Below, piece after piece: positions 35,565-43,976 of a stretch of 64,000 nucleotides of DNA. The stretch is from Nitrososphaerota archaeon (GTDB taxonomy: Archaea > Thermoproteota > Nitrososphaeria > Nitrososphaerales > Gagatemarchaeaceae). The notes under the pieces are model-generated. The model was not told the DNA's origin. It saw only the letters and a list, made by a program, of their open reading frames with translations, and searched no databases. Each line of letters opens with the position of its first letter. Within the stretch, counting starts at the first letter, position 1. A program made the position numbers and the translations under genes. Location of the stretch: NCBI GenBank assembly GCA_029785825.1, contig JAFLYY010000001.1, positions 1,085,374 to 1,149,373 of the forward strand. Direction: 5' to 3'.

Positions 35565-36587
35565 ATGAAGATCGGGATTCTGAGCGGCGGAGGAGACTGC
35601 GGCGGGATCAACGCTCTGATCAGGGCCGCCGTGCACCGGGGGGAGGAGTACGGCTATGAGATGGTGGGCATCCGGAGGGGATGGGCAGGGCTGGTCGAGC
35701 CCGACACCTTTCACCTAGCCTACGAAGCCGTCGAAGACATAGTATCGGAGGGAGGGACGGTCCTCCTGACGAGCAGGACGAACCCCTACAAGAAGGAGGG
35801 AGGCCCGGAGCTTGTCATGAAGAACGTGAAGAGACTGGGCCTCGACGCGCTCTTGGTGATCGGCGGAGAAGACACCCAGGGGGTCGCCCACAGGCTGGCG
35901 TCCGCCGGCCTCAAGTTCGTGGCGGCGCCGAAGACCATGGACAACGACCTCTCCGAGACCGACGTGACCTTCGGATTCGATTCGGCGGTGAACGTCGCCG
36001 TCGAGGCCATCGACAGGGTGAGGACGACCGGGGAGTCGCACGAGAGGGTCATGGTGGTCGAGGTGATGGGAAGAGACGCAGGCTGGGTGGCGGTCCACGC
36101 GGGGATCGCCTGCGGGGCTCATGTGGTCCTCGCCCCGGAGGAGCCGGTGGACCTGGACGAGGTATGTTCGGTCCTCGATCGGAGGAAGAACGCAGGGAAG
36201 AGGTTCTCGCTGATAGTGGCTGCCGAGGGGGCCAGACTTGCCAACGCCTCGCAGTCGACGGTCGGCCAGAGGCTCGACCAGTTCGGGCACCCCATCCTGG
36301 GAGGGATCGGGGCGCTCCTCGCCTCCGAAGTGACCAAGAGGACGGGGCTGGAGGCCAGGGAGGTAGTCCTGGGGCACCTGGTGCGCGGGGGCCCCCCTTC
36401 GGCCTTCGACAGGGTCTATGCGACCAGGCTCGGCGCTGCGGCAGTGGACCTGATAAGGGAAGGGAGGTCTGACGTCATGGTCGCCCTTCACGGGGACGAG
36501 GTAGTCCAGGTCCCGGTCGAGAAGGCGCTGAGACCGAAGAACGTGAGCACGGGCCTCCTGAAGCTTGCGCAGTCCTTCGGCCGCTAG
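35565..36587 (+). CDS. 6-phosphofructokinase, PPi-type active site
   Basis: PfkA-family enzyme of 340 residues phosphorylating fructose 6-phosphate. The first motif is GILSGGGDCGGINALIR. Two phosphate-donor positions decide the type: where ATP enzymes have GGDGS this protein has GGEDT, and where they have PGTIDND it has PKTMDNDL. Asp at the first site and Lys at the second are the pyrophosphate-dependent signature. Substrate motifs VVEVMGRDAGW and GHLVRGG are intact. PPi use would make the step reversible. Many archaea use ADP-dependent kinases instead, so this is notable. Confidence 0.88.
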   Translation: MKIGILSGGGDCGGINALIRAAVHRGEEYGYEMVGIRRGWAGLVEPDTFHLAYEAVEDIVSEGGTVLLTSRTNPYKKEGGPELVMKNVKRLGLDALLVIGGEDTQGVAHRLASAGLKFVAAPKTMDNDLSETDVTFGFDSAVNVAVEAIDRVRTTGESHERVMVVEVMGRDAGWVAVHAGIACGAHVVLAPEEPVDLDEVCSVLDRRKNAGKRFSLIVAAEGARLANASQSTVGQRLDQFGHPILGGIGALLASEVTKRTGLEAREVVLGHLVRGGPPSAFDRVYATRLGAAAVDLIREGRSDVMVALHGDEVVQVPVEKALRPKNVSTGLLKLAQSFGR

Positions 36588-36696
36588 ACTCGCCGACAGG
36601 ACGAGGCATGCACCGGAGGTCAAGTTCCTAGAGGTTGTATGGTATCGTCCCCTGTCGGCCGCGGGGAGGGGCTCGGACCTGGCGAGGGTGGCATCG

Positions 36697-36703
36697 TTAA
36701 ATA
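36697..36703 (+). promoter_or_regulatory. TATA box of the aldolase gene
   Basis: TTAAATA, 23-29 nt before ATG 36726. This fixes the aldolase start at 36726 rather than the longer frame from 36639. Confidence 0.65.
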
Positions 36704-36725
36704 CGCCGGACGAGGTTCGGGTTTC

Positions 36726-37475
36726 ATGAGACACGAGCGGATGGCCCCGTTCCTGAAGGACGGGAAGAGCATGCTCCTGGCCTACGACCAGGGGTTGGAG
36801 CACGGCCCATCGAAGGACTTCGACGACAGGAACATAGACCCCGCCTTCATCATGGACATCGCGTCCAAGGGAGGGTTCTGCGGGGTGATCTTCCAGAAGG
36901 GGGTCGCTGAAAGGTACTACGACGGGAAGGTGCCGCTGATGATAAAGCTGAACGGGAAGAGCAGCCTCCCAAAGGGGGAACCGATCTCGAGCCAGGTCTG
37001 CAGCGTCGAACAGGCGGTCTCGCTGGGGGCGAAGGGGGTCGGCTACACCATCTATCTCGGCAGCGAGCGGGAAGCCAAGATGTTATCGGAGTTCGGCAGG
37101 ATTCAGGAGGAGGCCCACGAGAGGGGGCTCCCTGCGGTCGCGTGGATCTACCCGCGAGGAGAGTCCGTCCAGAACGACACTTCGAAGGAGATCGTCGCCT
37201 ACGCGGCGAGAGCGGGGCTGGAGATAGGAGCAGACGCCGTGAAAATCAAGTACACGGGCGACCCCGCGACGTTCTCCTGGGCCGTCAAGGCGGCTGCGGG
37301 GGTCAAGGTGTTCATGAGCGGGGGTCCGAAGGCGCCGACCGACGAGGGCTTCCTGCAGCAGGTCCGCGGGGTCATGCAGGCGGGGGGGACGGGGGTCGCG
37401 GTCGGGCGGAACGTCTGGCAGAATCAAGACCCGCTCGCTATCGCCGAGAAGCTCGGGAAAGTCATCTTCGGCTGA
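36726..37475 (+). CDS. Class I fructose-bisphosphate aldolase, archaeal DhnA type
   Basis: Schiff-base aldolase of 249 residues. LLAYDQGLEHGP near the N terminus, GKSSLPKG and the lysine in AVKIKYTGDPATF, followed by FMSGGPKAPT for phosphate binding, match the DhnA/FbaB archaeal family. ATG 36726 follows a TATA box at leaderless spacing. With TpiA and the phosphofructokinase it covers upper glycolysis. A frame extension to 36639 has no support. Confidence 0.93.
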   Translation: MRHERMAPFLKDGKSMLLAYDQGLEHGPSKDFDDRNIDPAFIMDIASKGGFCGVIFQKGVAERYYDGKVPLMIKLNGKSSLPKGEPISSQVCSVEQAVSLGAKGVGYTIYLGSEREAKMLSEFGRIQEEAHERGLPAVAWIYPRGESVQNDTSKEIVAYAARAGLEIGADAVKIKYTGDPATFSWAVKAAAGVKVFMSGGPKAPTDEGFLQQVRGVMQAGGTGVAVGRNVWQNQDPLAIAEKLGKVIFG

Positions 37476-37477
37476 TT

Positions 37478-38467
37478 TTAGTTCGACAGAAGCCGCCAGG
37501 ACAGGACTATCCCAAGCGCCGAGAGGACCAGTGCGAAACCGGCGAGGACGCTGAAGTCGACCCAGAGAGGCGCCAGGACATGGTACCCCGCGGCGGCTGC
37601 CGAAGCGGACCCTGAGCCTAGCAGCATCTGTCTCACCCCGTCAACGGCGTAGCTCACGGGATTGTATTTCACCACGGACTGGAGCCAGGATGGCATTATG
37701 GCGACCGGGAGCATGGCGTTGCTGGCGAAGAGGAGAGGGAGGTTGAGGAGGTTGATTATGGCCATCTGAGTCTGCCAGTCGCTGGACCTGAGAGCGAGCA
37801 TGACGAAAAGCGAAGAGAGCCCGAAGGACATCAGGAACAGTATCACGAACGACCCTCCTATGGTGAGCACGCTGAAGTGTGAGGTGTCCATCTGGACCCC
37901 GCCCACGCTTCCCAGGACGACCGCGATGACGAGGACTATCGCCGCCTGGATGAGGGACCGCACCGTGCTCTGGGCGATCTTCGCGACCACGATGGCTCCC
38001 CGCCCGACCGGGGTGCTCAGCGCCTTGTTCATGAACCCGAATCTCCTGTCCCAGACCACTGACATACCTGAGAAAGCCGCAGTGAACAGGATGATGAAGG
38101 CCAGCATCCCGGCGGCGAGGTAAGAGAAGTAGCTGCTGGTGCCAAAGGTGCCGAGGTTGAGGGCGCTCGCTTCGGCCGGTGTCACCCCCGGGAGGCTCGT
38201 GAAGATCTTACCGATATTGAAGGCGAGGCCAAACAGGCCGAGCCAGACCACGGGCTGGACCAGGGATATGATCAGCTGGATGGGGTTCTTGTACCACTTC
38301 ACCAGGTCCCTGTTGGTAAGCGCCCACAGGCCGTGGAGGGGGCTCTTGTTGAGCTTGGGAGCCGCCCGGAACGACCTTTCCATCTCCCGTTCCTTCCGCT
38401 CCTCCTCTATCACCTGCTCTTGCGTCGTGACCGTGGACCTTGCCGGGACGTCCTCTGCCACCTTCAT
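37478..38467 (-). CDS. ABC-2 type permease, DrrB-like
   Basis: A 329-residue membrane subunit. A charged N-terminal 45 residues precede six hydrophobic segments. FGFMNKALSTPVGRGAIVVAK is the conserved cytoplasmic region and YNPVSYAVDGVRQMLLG lies before the last helix, both typical of daunorubicin-resistance-type permeases. It follows its ATPase by one base. Last gene of a PadR-ATPase-permease operon; substrate probably hydrophobic. Confidence 0.92.
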   Translation of the reverse strand: MKVAEDVPARSTVTTQEQVIEEERKEREMERSFRAAPKLNKSPLHGLWALTNRDLVKWYKNPIQLIISLVQPVVWLGLFGLAFNIGKIFTSLPGVTPAEASALNLGTFGTSSYFSYLAAGMLAFIILFTAAFSGMSVVWDRRFGFMNKALSTPVGRGAIVVAKIAQSTVRSLIQAAIVLVIAVVLGSVGGVQMDTSHFSVLTIGGSFVILFLMSFGLSSLFVMLALRSSDWQTQMAIINLLNLPLLFASNAMLPVAIMPSWLQSVVKYNPVSYAVDGVRQMLLGSGSASAAAAGYHVLAPLWVDFSVLAGFALVLSALGIVLSWRLLSN

Positions 38468-38468
38468 G

Positions 38469-39473
38469 TCACCTGCGGGCCCTCATCATGGTCACCCTCT
38501 GCTTGAACGCGTCCATCTTGCCGGCTTCCTCCTCCCTGATGCTGCGCCCGGTGAACTCCAGGTAGGCTTCGTCCAGGGTGGGCTTGGTGAGCGATATCTT
38601 GGTCACGTGCAGTCCCTTTGACCTGATCAGGTCGATGACCTTGATTGAGGACTCCTCGCCTGCCTCCGACTTTATCCTGTATTCATGGTCGGTCTTCTTG
38701 ACGTCCTTCACCAGCGGTATCTTCTTGATGTCGTCCGAGATGTCCGGGCCCGCCTCAGCCACCCCGACCACGATGACGTCTCCGCCGATGCTGGCCTTCA
38801 GCTCGTCCGGGGTCCCTATCTTTATGATGTGGCCATGGTCGACGATGGCTATCCTGTCGCAGAGGGAGTCGGCTTCCTCGAGATAGTGGGTGGTGAGGAA
38901 GAGCGTCATCCGGTAGTCTTCCTTGAGCATCCTGATGTACTTCCAGACTGCCGCCCTAGTCTGAACGTCGAGTCCCAGGGTCGGCTCGTCCAGGAAGAGG
39001 AGCTTCGGGTAGTTTATCAGACCGCTCGCAAGCTCGAGCCTCCGCCTCATCCCGCCGGAGTAGGTGCTCACCTTCCTGTCAGCCGCGTCCTCGAGCTCCA
39101 CGAGCCTGAGGAGTTCCATGGCGTGCGGCTTCGAGTTGCTCCTTGGTATCCCGTAGAGGTCCGCGCAGAGGATGATGTTCTGCAGCCCCGTCAGGTCTTC
39201 ATCCGCGGTGTACTCCTGGGGGACGACCCCCACCCTCCTCCTCACCTCGTTGGGATGCTTGTGGATGTCGAGGCCGTCCACGGTCGCAGTCCCCCCGGAC
39301 GCCCGGAGCAGAGTGGTGAGCATGCTGATTGTGGTGGTCTTGCCTGCGCCATTGGGTCCCAAGAACCCGAATATCTCCCCCTCGTATATCTCGAAAGAGA
39401 CGCCGTCGACCGCCTTCAGGCTCCCGAAGGACTTCGAGAGACCTTCTACCTTGACGATTGTCTGCTGGCTCAT
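38469..39473 (-). CDS. ABC transporter ATP-binding protein, DrrA-like
   Basis: A 334-residue ATPase with Walker A GPNGAGKTT, signature YSGGMRRRL, Walker B LLFLDEPTLGLD and switch His in FLTTHYLEEAD. The C-terminal extension after residue 230, with an ACT-like beta pattern and SLTKPTLDEAYLEFTGR, marks the DrrA group. The ATG overlaps the PadR stop (ATGA), so all three genes are co-translated. Confidence 0.95.
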   Translation of the reverse strand: MSQQTIVKVEGLSKSFGSLKAVDGVSFEIYEGEIFGFLGPNGAGKTTTISMLTTLLRASGGTATVDGLDIHKHPNEVRRRVGVVPQEYTADEDLTGLQNIILCADLYGIPRSNSKPHAMELLRLVELEDAADRKVSTYSGGMRRRLELASGLINYPKLLFLDEPTLGLDVQTRAAVWKYIRMLKEDYRMTLFLTTHYLEEADSLCDRIAIVDHGHIIKIGTPDELKASIGGDVIVVGVAEAGPDISDDIKKIPLVKDVKKTDHEYRIKSEAGEESSIKVIDLIRSKGLHVTKISLTKPTLDEAYLEFTGRSIREEEAGKMDAFKQRVTMMRARR

Positions 39474-39898
39474 AGGCTCTTCTCCAGCCTGGATACCCTC
39501 GTTGCGAGCTCCCTAATCTGTTTGGCGCTGGCGGCGAGCTTCTCGTCCTTCGACTGGGCGAGGTCTTCGAGATATGAAAGGTTGTTCGAGATCTCTCCGA
39601 GGGTCCCCTCCACGGATCTCGGCTCGATTCGGCTCGCCTTGGCGGGCCAGTCCGCCTCGGCCCTCCCCTGCGGAGTAATCTCATACTTGTTGTCCGTCTT
39701 GCGCTTCTTTACCAGCCCCTCCTCGGCCATCTGTTGGAGCATAGGGTACACCGAACCAGGCGAGGGCCTCCACCACCCCCTGCTCCCTGACTCCATGGCA
39801 TCCATGATCTCAGCACCGTTCATCGGCTGCTTGGTAACTATCATGAGGATCCACGTCCTGAGGCCCCTGTGGGCGCGTTTCGTCCAGTCCATCCACAT
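39470..39898 (-). CDS. PadR-family transcriptional regulator
   Basis: A 142-residue winged-helix repressor. The PadR core is recognisable: LRTWILMIVTKQPMNGAEI, WRPSPGSVYPMLQQMAEEGLV and NKYEITPQGRAE. A C-terminal helix for dimerisation follows. PadR proteins usually repress efflux operons and release DNA on binding the drug. It is first in the operon it probably controls, with two ATATCGGT repeats at its start. Confidence 0.92.
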   Translation of the reverse strand: MWMDWTKRAHRGLRTWILMIVTKQPMNGAEIMDAMESGSRGWWRPSPGSVYPMLQQMAEEGLVKKRKTDNKYEITPQGRAEADWPAKASRIEPRSVEGTLGEISNNLSYLEDLAQSKDEKLAASAKQIRELATRVSRLEKSL

Positions 39899-39918
39899 AT
39901 CGGTAATCCTATATCGGT
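39897..39918 (-). promoter_or_regulatory. Direct-repeat operator of the padR-ABC operon
   Basis: ATATCGGT occurs at 39897-39904 and 39911-39918 (plus-strand reading), spaced 14 nt apart, one copy touching the start codon. A likely TTTAACTA promoter element lies near 39931-39938. The repeats would cover the transcription start, fitting autorepression. Confidence 0.5.
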
Positions 39919-39984
39919 TTTCCGAGTCAGTAGTTAAACCTTGCTCAGCGGTGCTCGCTGGACGGTCTGGGAGGCGCGGTGCCC

Positions 39985-40386
39985 CTAGCCGCCCTTGACG
40001 ATGTAGTCCCCAGTCTCGGAGTCCCTAAGGTAGATGGCCCTCCACGGGCATGACTCGGCCGCCCGCTTCAGTCTCTCGAGCTCGACGAGGGTCTCATCTG
40101 CGTCCGCGATCCCCAGGGGCTCGCTTCCGATCTGCCTCCGTTCCAGGGAGAAGTGCTCAGGCGCCAGGACCGCGCAGAACCCCGTCCCGAGGCACAGGTC
40201 TTCGACGATGCCTGCCTTCACTTTCTTCCCCTCGATGGTCACTATCTCTATCTCTCCACGCTTCTGGAGGTTGGCCTTTCTGATGTCAGGGTTGCGCACT
40301 ACGGCGTCGGAGATGGACTCCCCGTGCCGCTTGGCGTTGAGGAGCATCTTGTACGCCTTCTCGGTAAGCTCCACGTTCTGGCTCAT
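39985..40386 (-). CDS. Ferredoxin-like protein with RHH/antitoxin-like N terminus
   Basis: A 133-residue fusion. Residues 4-31 (VELTEKAYKMLLNAKRHGES) follow the pattern of DUF217/VapB-type ribbon-helix-helix antitoxins. Residues 44-133 form a single-cluster ferredoxin: Cys65, Cys71 and Cys113-Pro in a CLGTGFC ... ESCPW arrangement, with the middle ligand replaced, so a [3Fe-4S] or three-Cys [4Fe-4S] cluster is expected. Such ferredoxins often feed P450s. A DNA-binding part joined to a redox cluster suggests a redox-sensing regulator; that is inference. Confidence 0.7.
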   Translation of the reverse strand: MSQNVELTEKAYKMLLNAKRHGESISDAVVRNPDIRKANLQKRGEIEIVTIEGKKVKAGIVEDLCLGTGFCAVLAPEHFSLERRQIGSEPLGIADADETLVELERLKRAAESCPWRAIYLRDSETGDYIVKGG

Positions 40387-40530
40387 ACCCTAAATCCGCG
40401 CGACCGGTATTTCTCTGCAATCCCTAATCCGGATGCATTCCCGCTGCACCCCCGGCGGCGGCCGAGGCGTTCCTGGCGAAGACGAACGGCGTTAGAGGCC
40501 CTTCATCTCGAAACTGGCGCCGTAGTCGGA

Positions 40531-41004
40531 CTACGCCTGACCAGCCTTCCCCCGGCAGCGTTGGCAGAACCTCTCGCTGCCCGTCATCCGCTGGACGTAG
40601 AAAGCATCCCCGTTTGCACAGATGAAGAGGGCCGCCCTGTCAGGGTCCTCGCTCTTGGCTCGCCTGTAGTTCTGCGTCCAGTACGCCTCCGTTAGGACCA
40701 GGTCGTCTCTCTCGCTTTTGATGCCCAGGTCCCACGCATAGCGCTTTGCCACCCTGACGTCCGCGTCCACTACCTCCTGGGTACCCTGGAGCGCTTTCTG
40801 CACGAACCCCTTGAGCTGACCGGCATCGGGTTCCCTCCCGTACCTTATCATCCGCGAAACATACCTACCGGGACAGACATGAACGCCGATCGTCCCTCCC
40901 TCGACGTACTCCATGGCTGCCTTGCCGCCACAGTGGGAGCACTTCGCCTCAGTGGCGAGCAGCGTCCGGGCCGTGTCCGCGGAGCTATTTTGCAGTGGCT
41001 CCAC
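40531..41004 (-). CDS. Uncharacterised zinc-ribbon-like protein
   Basis: A 157-residue protein with CSHC at 22-25, Cys44 in VHVCPG, and CQRC at 147-150. The cysteines at the two ends suggest that N and C termini meet around zinc. The middle is charged and helical. It begins at GTG 41004, overlapping the thioredoxin-like gene by 20 bp, so the two are co-expressed. Not recognised as a known family. Confidence 0.6.
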   Translation of the reverse strand: MEPLQNSSADTARTLLATEAKCSHCGGKAAMEYVEGGTIGVHVCPGRYVSRMIRYGREPDAGQLKGFVQKALQGTQEVVDADVRVAKRYAWDLGIKSERDDLVLTEAYWTQNYRRAKSEDPDRAALFICANGDAFYVQRMTGSERFCQRCRGKAGQA

Positions 41005-41347
41005 CCTGGAAGTAGGGGCTGTTCAGGAGGTTGGCTACGGCACGCCTCGTCAGTTCCACCCCTTCCGAGTAGCCGGTAAGGACGTGACGGATAGTCCCAT
41101 CCTGCATCTCAAGGAACACCTGAGGTATCAGATAGTCCTCCGACCAGTCTCCGTACTTCCGGACGAGGTCGTCTGCGATCTTCTCCTGGTCAGGATTGTC
41201 GATGTCGTAGTCGTGGAAGTCAAGCCCTAGCCTGTTCGCGGCATCCCTTGCAGGCTCGACTGTGGTTGGGTGGCAGTGCGGGCACCAGGTCGCATGCACG
41301 ACGTGGACTCCCTTGACCTGCTCCGCTCGGTCTTTCGATTCTTGCAT
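40985..41347 (-). CDS. Thioredoxin/glutaredoxin-fold protein
   Basis: About 120 residues with the redox motif WCPHC (residues 21-25) after a beta strand VHVVHAT, and IPQVFLEMQDG providing the cis-proline. The ATG at 41371 overlaps a TTTTAAAT box, so transcription should start near 41347, where a second ATG gives the more likely leaderless start. Partner of the overlapping zinc protein, perhaps reducing its cysteines. Confidence 0.85.
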   Translation of the reverse strand: MQESKDRAEQVKGVHVVHATWCPHCHPTTVEPARDAANRLGLDFHDYDIDNPDQEKIADDLVRKYGDWSEDYLIPQVFLEMQDGTIRHVLTGYSEGVELTRRAVANLLNSPYFQGGATAK

Positions 41348-41371
41348 GTCTCTGGCGGGCGCTGCGTTCAT

Positions 41372-42137
41372 TTAAAATTGACTGCGTCAGGCTGGAGGCT
41401 GGGGTCGCAGTGGGGCCAGGGGAGGGAAAACAGCCTGGCTCGGGACCTGTTTGATAGCCCAGCCAGTGGCTGCTGCTGGTTAGGGGGGTCCAGAAGGCGA
41501 GAGGATGACTCGGTTCGGCCCCCATGGAGTGGCCAATGGTTCGAGACGGAAGGGATGACTCTGCAAAGCAAATCCGTTGTCAGAACTCGTAATGTTACAA
41601 TCGTTCCGACTTGGCTAGATGACTCCAGCTTGGATAACGCGAGTTCCCGTTCGACTCCCGTGTGCCTCGGCGTTTGGTATTCAGCGCCTCCGACGGCCAG
41701 CAGTCGAAACGCGGCTTGATTCGTCAGACAGGATAGCGAAGCTTGAAGTCGAGGTAGCGACAGTGAAAAGAGAGAATTAGTTGGAATTTGCCAGCACCCG
41801 AGCAGTTCGGTTAATGCCCAGTTTACCAGTGAGCCATCTTAGGGGGTGAAGAAAGTAACCCGGCTAGGCTACTGCCGTCTTAGTTCCATAGCTTTTTTGG
41901 CTAAGCGAGGAAATTGCAGGCGTCAGAAGAGGAATCGAGGATTTATTCATAGCAGTGGCAATGATTTTCAGTCGCCAAGACAGATGCATGCAATCATTTC
42001 AGGTTTCTAGGACATCCAAGTTGGAATTCGAACCTATTCATCCCAGACACTTCGGACGCGACTACACCTTCGTGGCAACCCGCTTAATAGAGTGAAACCC
42101 TATAAATTCAGCATAAACATGACAGACGGCAGGTCTC
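41372..42137. other. Gene-poor left edge of the accessory island
   Basis: About 765 bases without a supportable gene. G+C falls along it. It contains CCCGGCTAGG at 41859-41868, matching the 3' end of tRNA-Gln (51549-51558), and ends with CTATAAAT at 42102-42109, the promoter of the FRG gene. A T-loop-like GGTTCGAATTCC occurs near 42010-42030 on the minus strand but does not fold as a tRNA. Confidence 0.45.
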
Positions 42138-42881
42138 TTGCGATTTCCCGATAGAACGATTAGGTCGGTGAATGATCTGACATCTTACCTTGAAAGCGAT
42201 AGCAGGACGTTCTCAGGGCCGGTCTGGTATCGAGGCCAGTCTGATCTCCAGTGGAATTTGAAACCATCAATCTATAGGCTGAAGAAGAGCATAAACGAGA
42301 TGGACCTTCTGAAACGCTTCAAACTCAACGCCACTATGCTCCTTGATGGCCTCCCAGACAGACCATACGAATGGCTTTTCGTTATGAGACATTATTCCGT
42401 CCCAACACGCCTCCTGGATTGGACGGAAAGTCCTCTAGTTGCAGCCTACTTCGCGGCGAGAAGACGAAGAAAGGCAGGGGCAATATGGGTCTTGTCTCCA
42501 ATAAGCCTGAATAAGCAGGAAGGTCGTTCGTTTACCAACATCGACACAAGCCTCCCTTCGTTCGGAGAAGACCCAGGAATCGTGAACCAATACGCACCTT
42601 CGAGTGAGTTTGAGACTCAACCGGGAGCACTCCCTCCCCTCGCAATTAGCGCCCCTCGAAACAATCAGCGCATGCAAGCTCAACTGGGCACCTACACTAT
42701 TCACCATCTTCGGAAGACACCTATTGAAAGAGTGGGGGACGCTACGCACGTATGGCGTTTTATAATTCCAGGATCGTACAAGAAGAAAATAATGAAAGAG
42801 CTTCGGACTCTTGGGATAACGCAATTCCAGATGTTCCCCGAGTTAGAGAGTATCGGAAGGGCGATAGCAGAAGAGGTCTAG
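42138..42881 (+). CDS. FRG-domain protein
   Basis: A 247-residue protein with the FRG signature WYRGQ at 30-34, then KPSIYR, and the second conserved block RHYSVPTRLLDWTESPLV near 84-101. FRG domains occur in bacterial and archaeal accessory genes; the activity is not established. TTG 42138 is about 30 nt after CTATAAAT. Two codons after the stop the DUF262 gene begins, so the two form an operon. Position in a low-G+C island suggests a defence role. Confidence 0.8.
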   Translation: MRFPDRTIRSVNDLTSYLESDSRTFSGPVWYRGQSDLQWNLKPSIYRLKKSINEMDLLKRFKLNATMLLDGLPDRPYEWLFVMRHYSVPTRLLDWTESPLVAAYFAARRRRKAGAIWVLSPISLNKQEGRSFTNIDTSLPSFGEDPGIVNQYAPSSEFETQPGALPPLAISAPRNNQRMQAQLGTYTIHHLRKTPIERVGDATHVWRFIIPGSYKKKIMKELRTLGITQFQMFPELESIGRAIAEEV

Positions 42882-42883
42882 AA

Positions 42884-43972
42884 TTGGCTCATCTGAAGAT
42901 ATACCCAATGGGAAACTCCGCCATCCTGACTATCAACTACCTACGTAATTCAATCGATGTCAGCCCACCATACCAACGAAATAGTGACATCTGGACCCGC
43001 GAGAAGAGACAGTTGCTGATTGACTCGATTTTGAACAATTTCGACGTCCCAAAGATATACTTCCACTTGCTCAGCAAGCCCCGCATCCTTGCCTCTGGCA
43101 AGGCGGCTTCATACGCCATAATTGATGGTAAACAGCGACTGGAGTCGATTTGGAAATTCCTTGATGGAGAATTTCCTCTAGCCAGTGACTTCAAGTTCAG
43201 GTCGAACCCCTCGCTCAAGGTCAAGGGGATGTCTTACGCCAAGATGTCCTTGAAGTACCCAGAACTGAAAGTCGCCTTTGACGGTTTCAATCTTCCTGTT
43301 TGGATAGTCGACACCGACGACGTCGAGCTCATAGAAGAGATGTTTTCAAGGCTTAACGAAGCAGTGCCTCTAAGCTCTGCTGAGAAGCGTAACGCCCTGG
43401 GGGGCGTCATGGTCAAAGCAATAAAGAAAGTCTCCACTCACAGGTTCTTTGAACGGAAAGTCAGGATTACCAACAGAAGATATCAACACTTGGAGGTTGC
43501 CATTAGGCTTCTCTTTCTCGAGTATACCATTCAGAGACGTAACAAGGTCATAGACACCAAGAAGTTATACCTCGACCAGTTTGTCAAGTCGTATAAGGGA
43601 AAAGTCAGGAGGCCGCGTTCAACTGATTTGGTGAGAGACGTGACGAAAATCTTGGATGTGATGCTTGACTACTTTACAACCAGAGATAGGCTCTTAAGAT
43701 CCCAGGCTGACGTTCCAATCTACTACCTCCTATTCAGGTACGCACTAAAACAGAAAAGGCTCGGGAAGCTCAGCAGGAAGGGCTTGCTCCGCTTCGAGAC
43801 ACTCGTAGCGGAGAACCGAGAGCTTGCAGAATCAGACATTACCAAGGCAGATTTCGACTTGCTGGAATTCGACCGAATGTCAATCCAAGGGACCAACGAT
43901 GCGAGCTCAATCAAGGAACGCCTGAGAATCATGGCTGAGTACTTCCGTCTCAAACGAATATACATCAAGTAG
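42884..43972 (+). CDS. DUF262 (ParB/Srx-like fold) protein
   Basis: About 362 residues. PPYQR at 28-32 and IDGKQRL near 80-86 are the two hallmark motifs of DUF262, a ParB-like NTP-binding or nuclease domain found in GmrSD-type modification-dependent restriction enzymes and many defence loci. No HNH (DUF1524) domain follows; the C-terminal half is helical and basic. TTG 42884, preceded by GAGGT, directly follows the FRG gene. The longer frame from 42752 overlaps FRG and is rejected. Confidence 0.82.
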   Translation: MAHLKIYPMGNSAILTINYLRNSIDVSPPYQRNSDIWTREKRQLLIDSILNNFDVPKIYFHLLSKPRILASGKAASYAIIDGKQRLESIWKFLDGEFPLASDFKFRSNPSLKVKGMSYAKMSLKYPELKVAFDGFNLPVWIVDTDDVELIEEMFSRLNEAVPLSSAEKRNALGGVMVKAIKKVSTHRFFERKVRITNRRYQHLEVAIRLLFLEYTIQRRNKVIDTKKLYLDQFVKSYKGKVRRPRSTDLVRDVTKILDVMLDYFTTRDRLLRSQADVPIYYLLFRYALKQKRLGKLSRKGLLRFETLVAENRELAESDITKADFDLLEFDRMSIQGTNDASSIKERLRIMAEYFRLKRIYIK

Positions 43973-43976
43973 ACCC

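Noticed and set aside
42005-42085. Possible tRNA on the minus strand (GGTTCGAATTCC with a D-arm-like part).
   Set aside because: The T stem has mismatches beyond two pairs and no acceptor stem can be formed.
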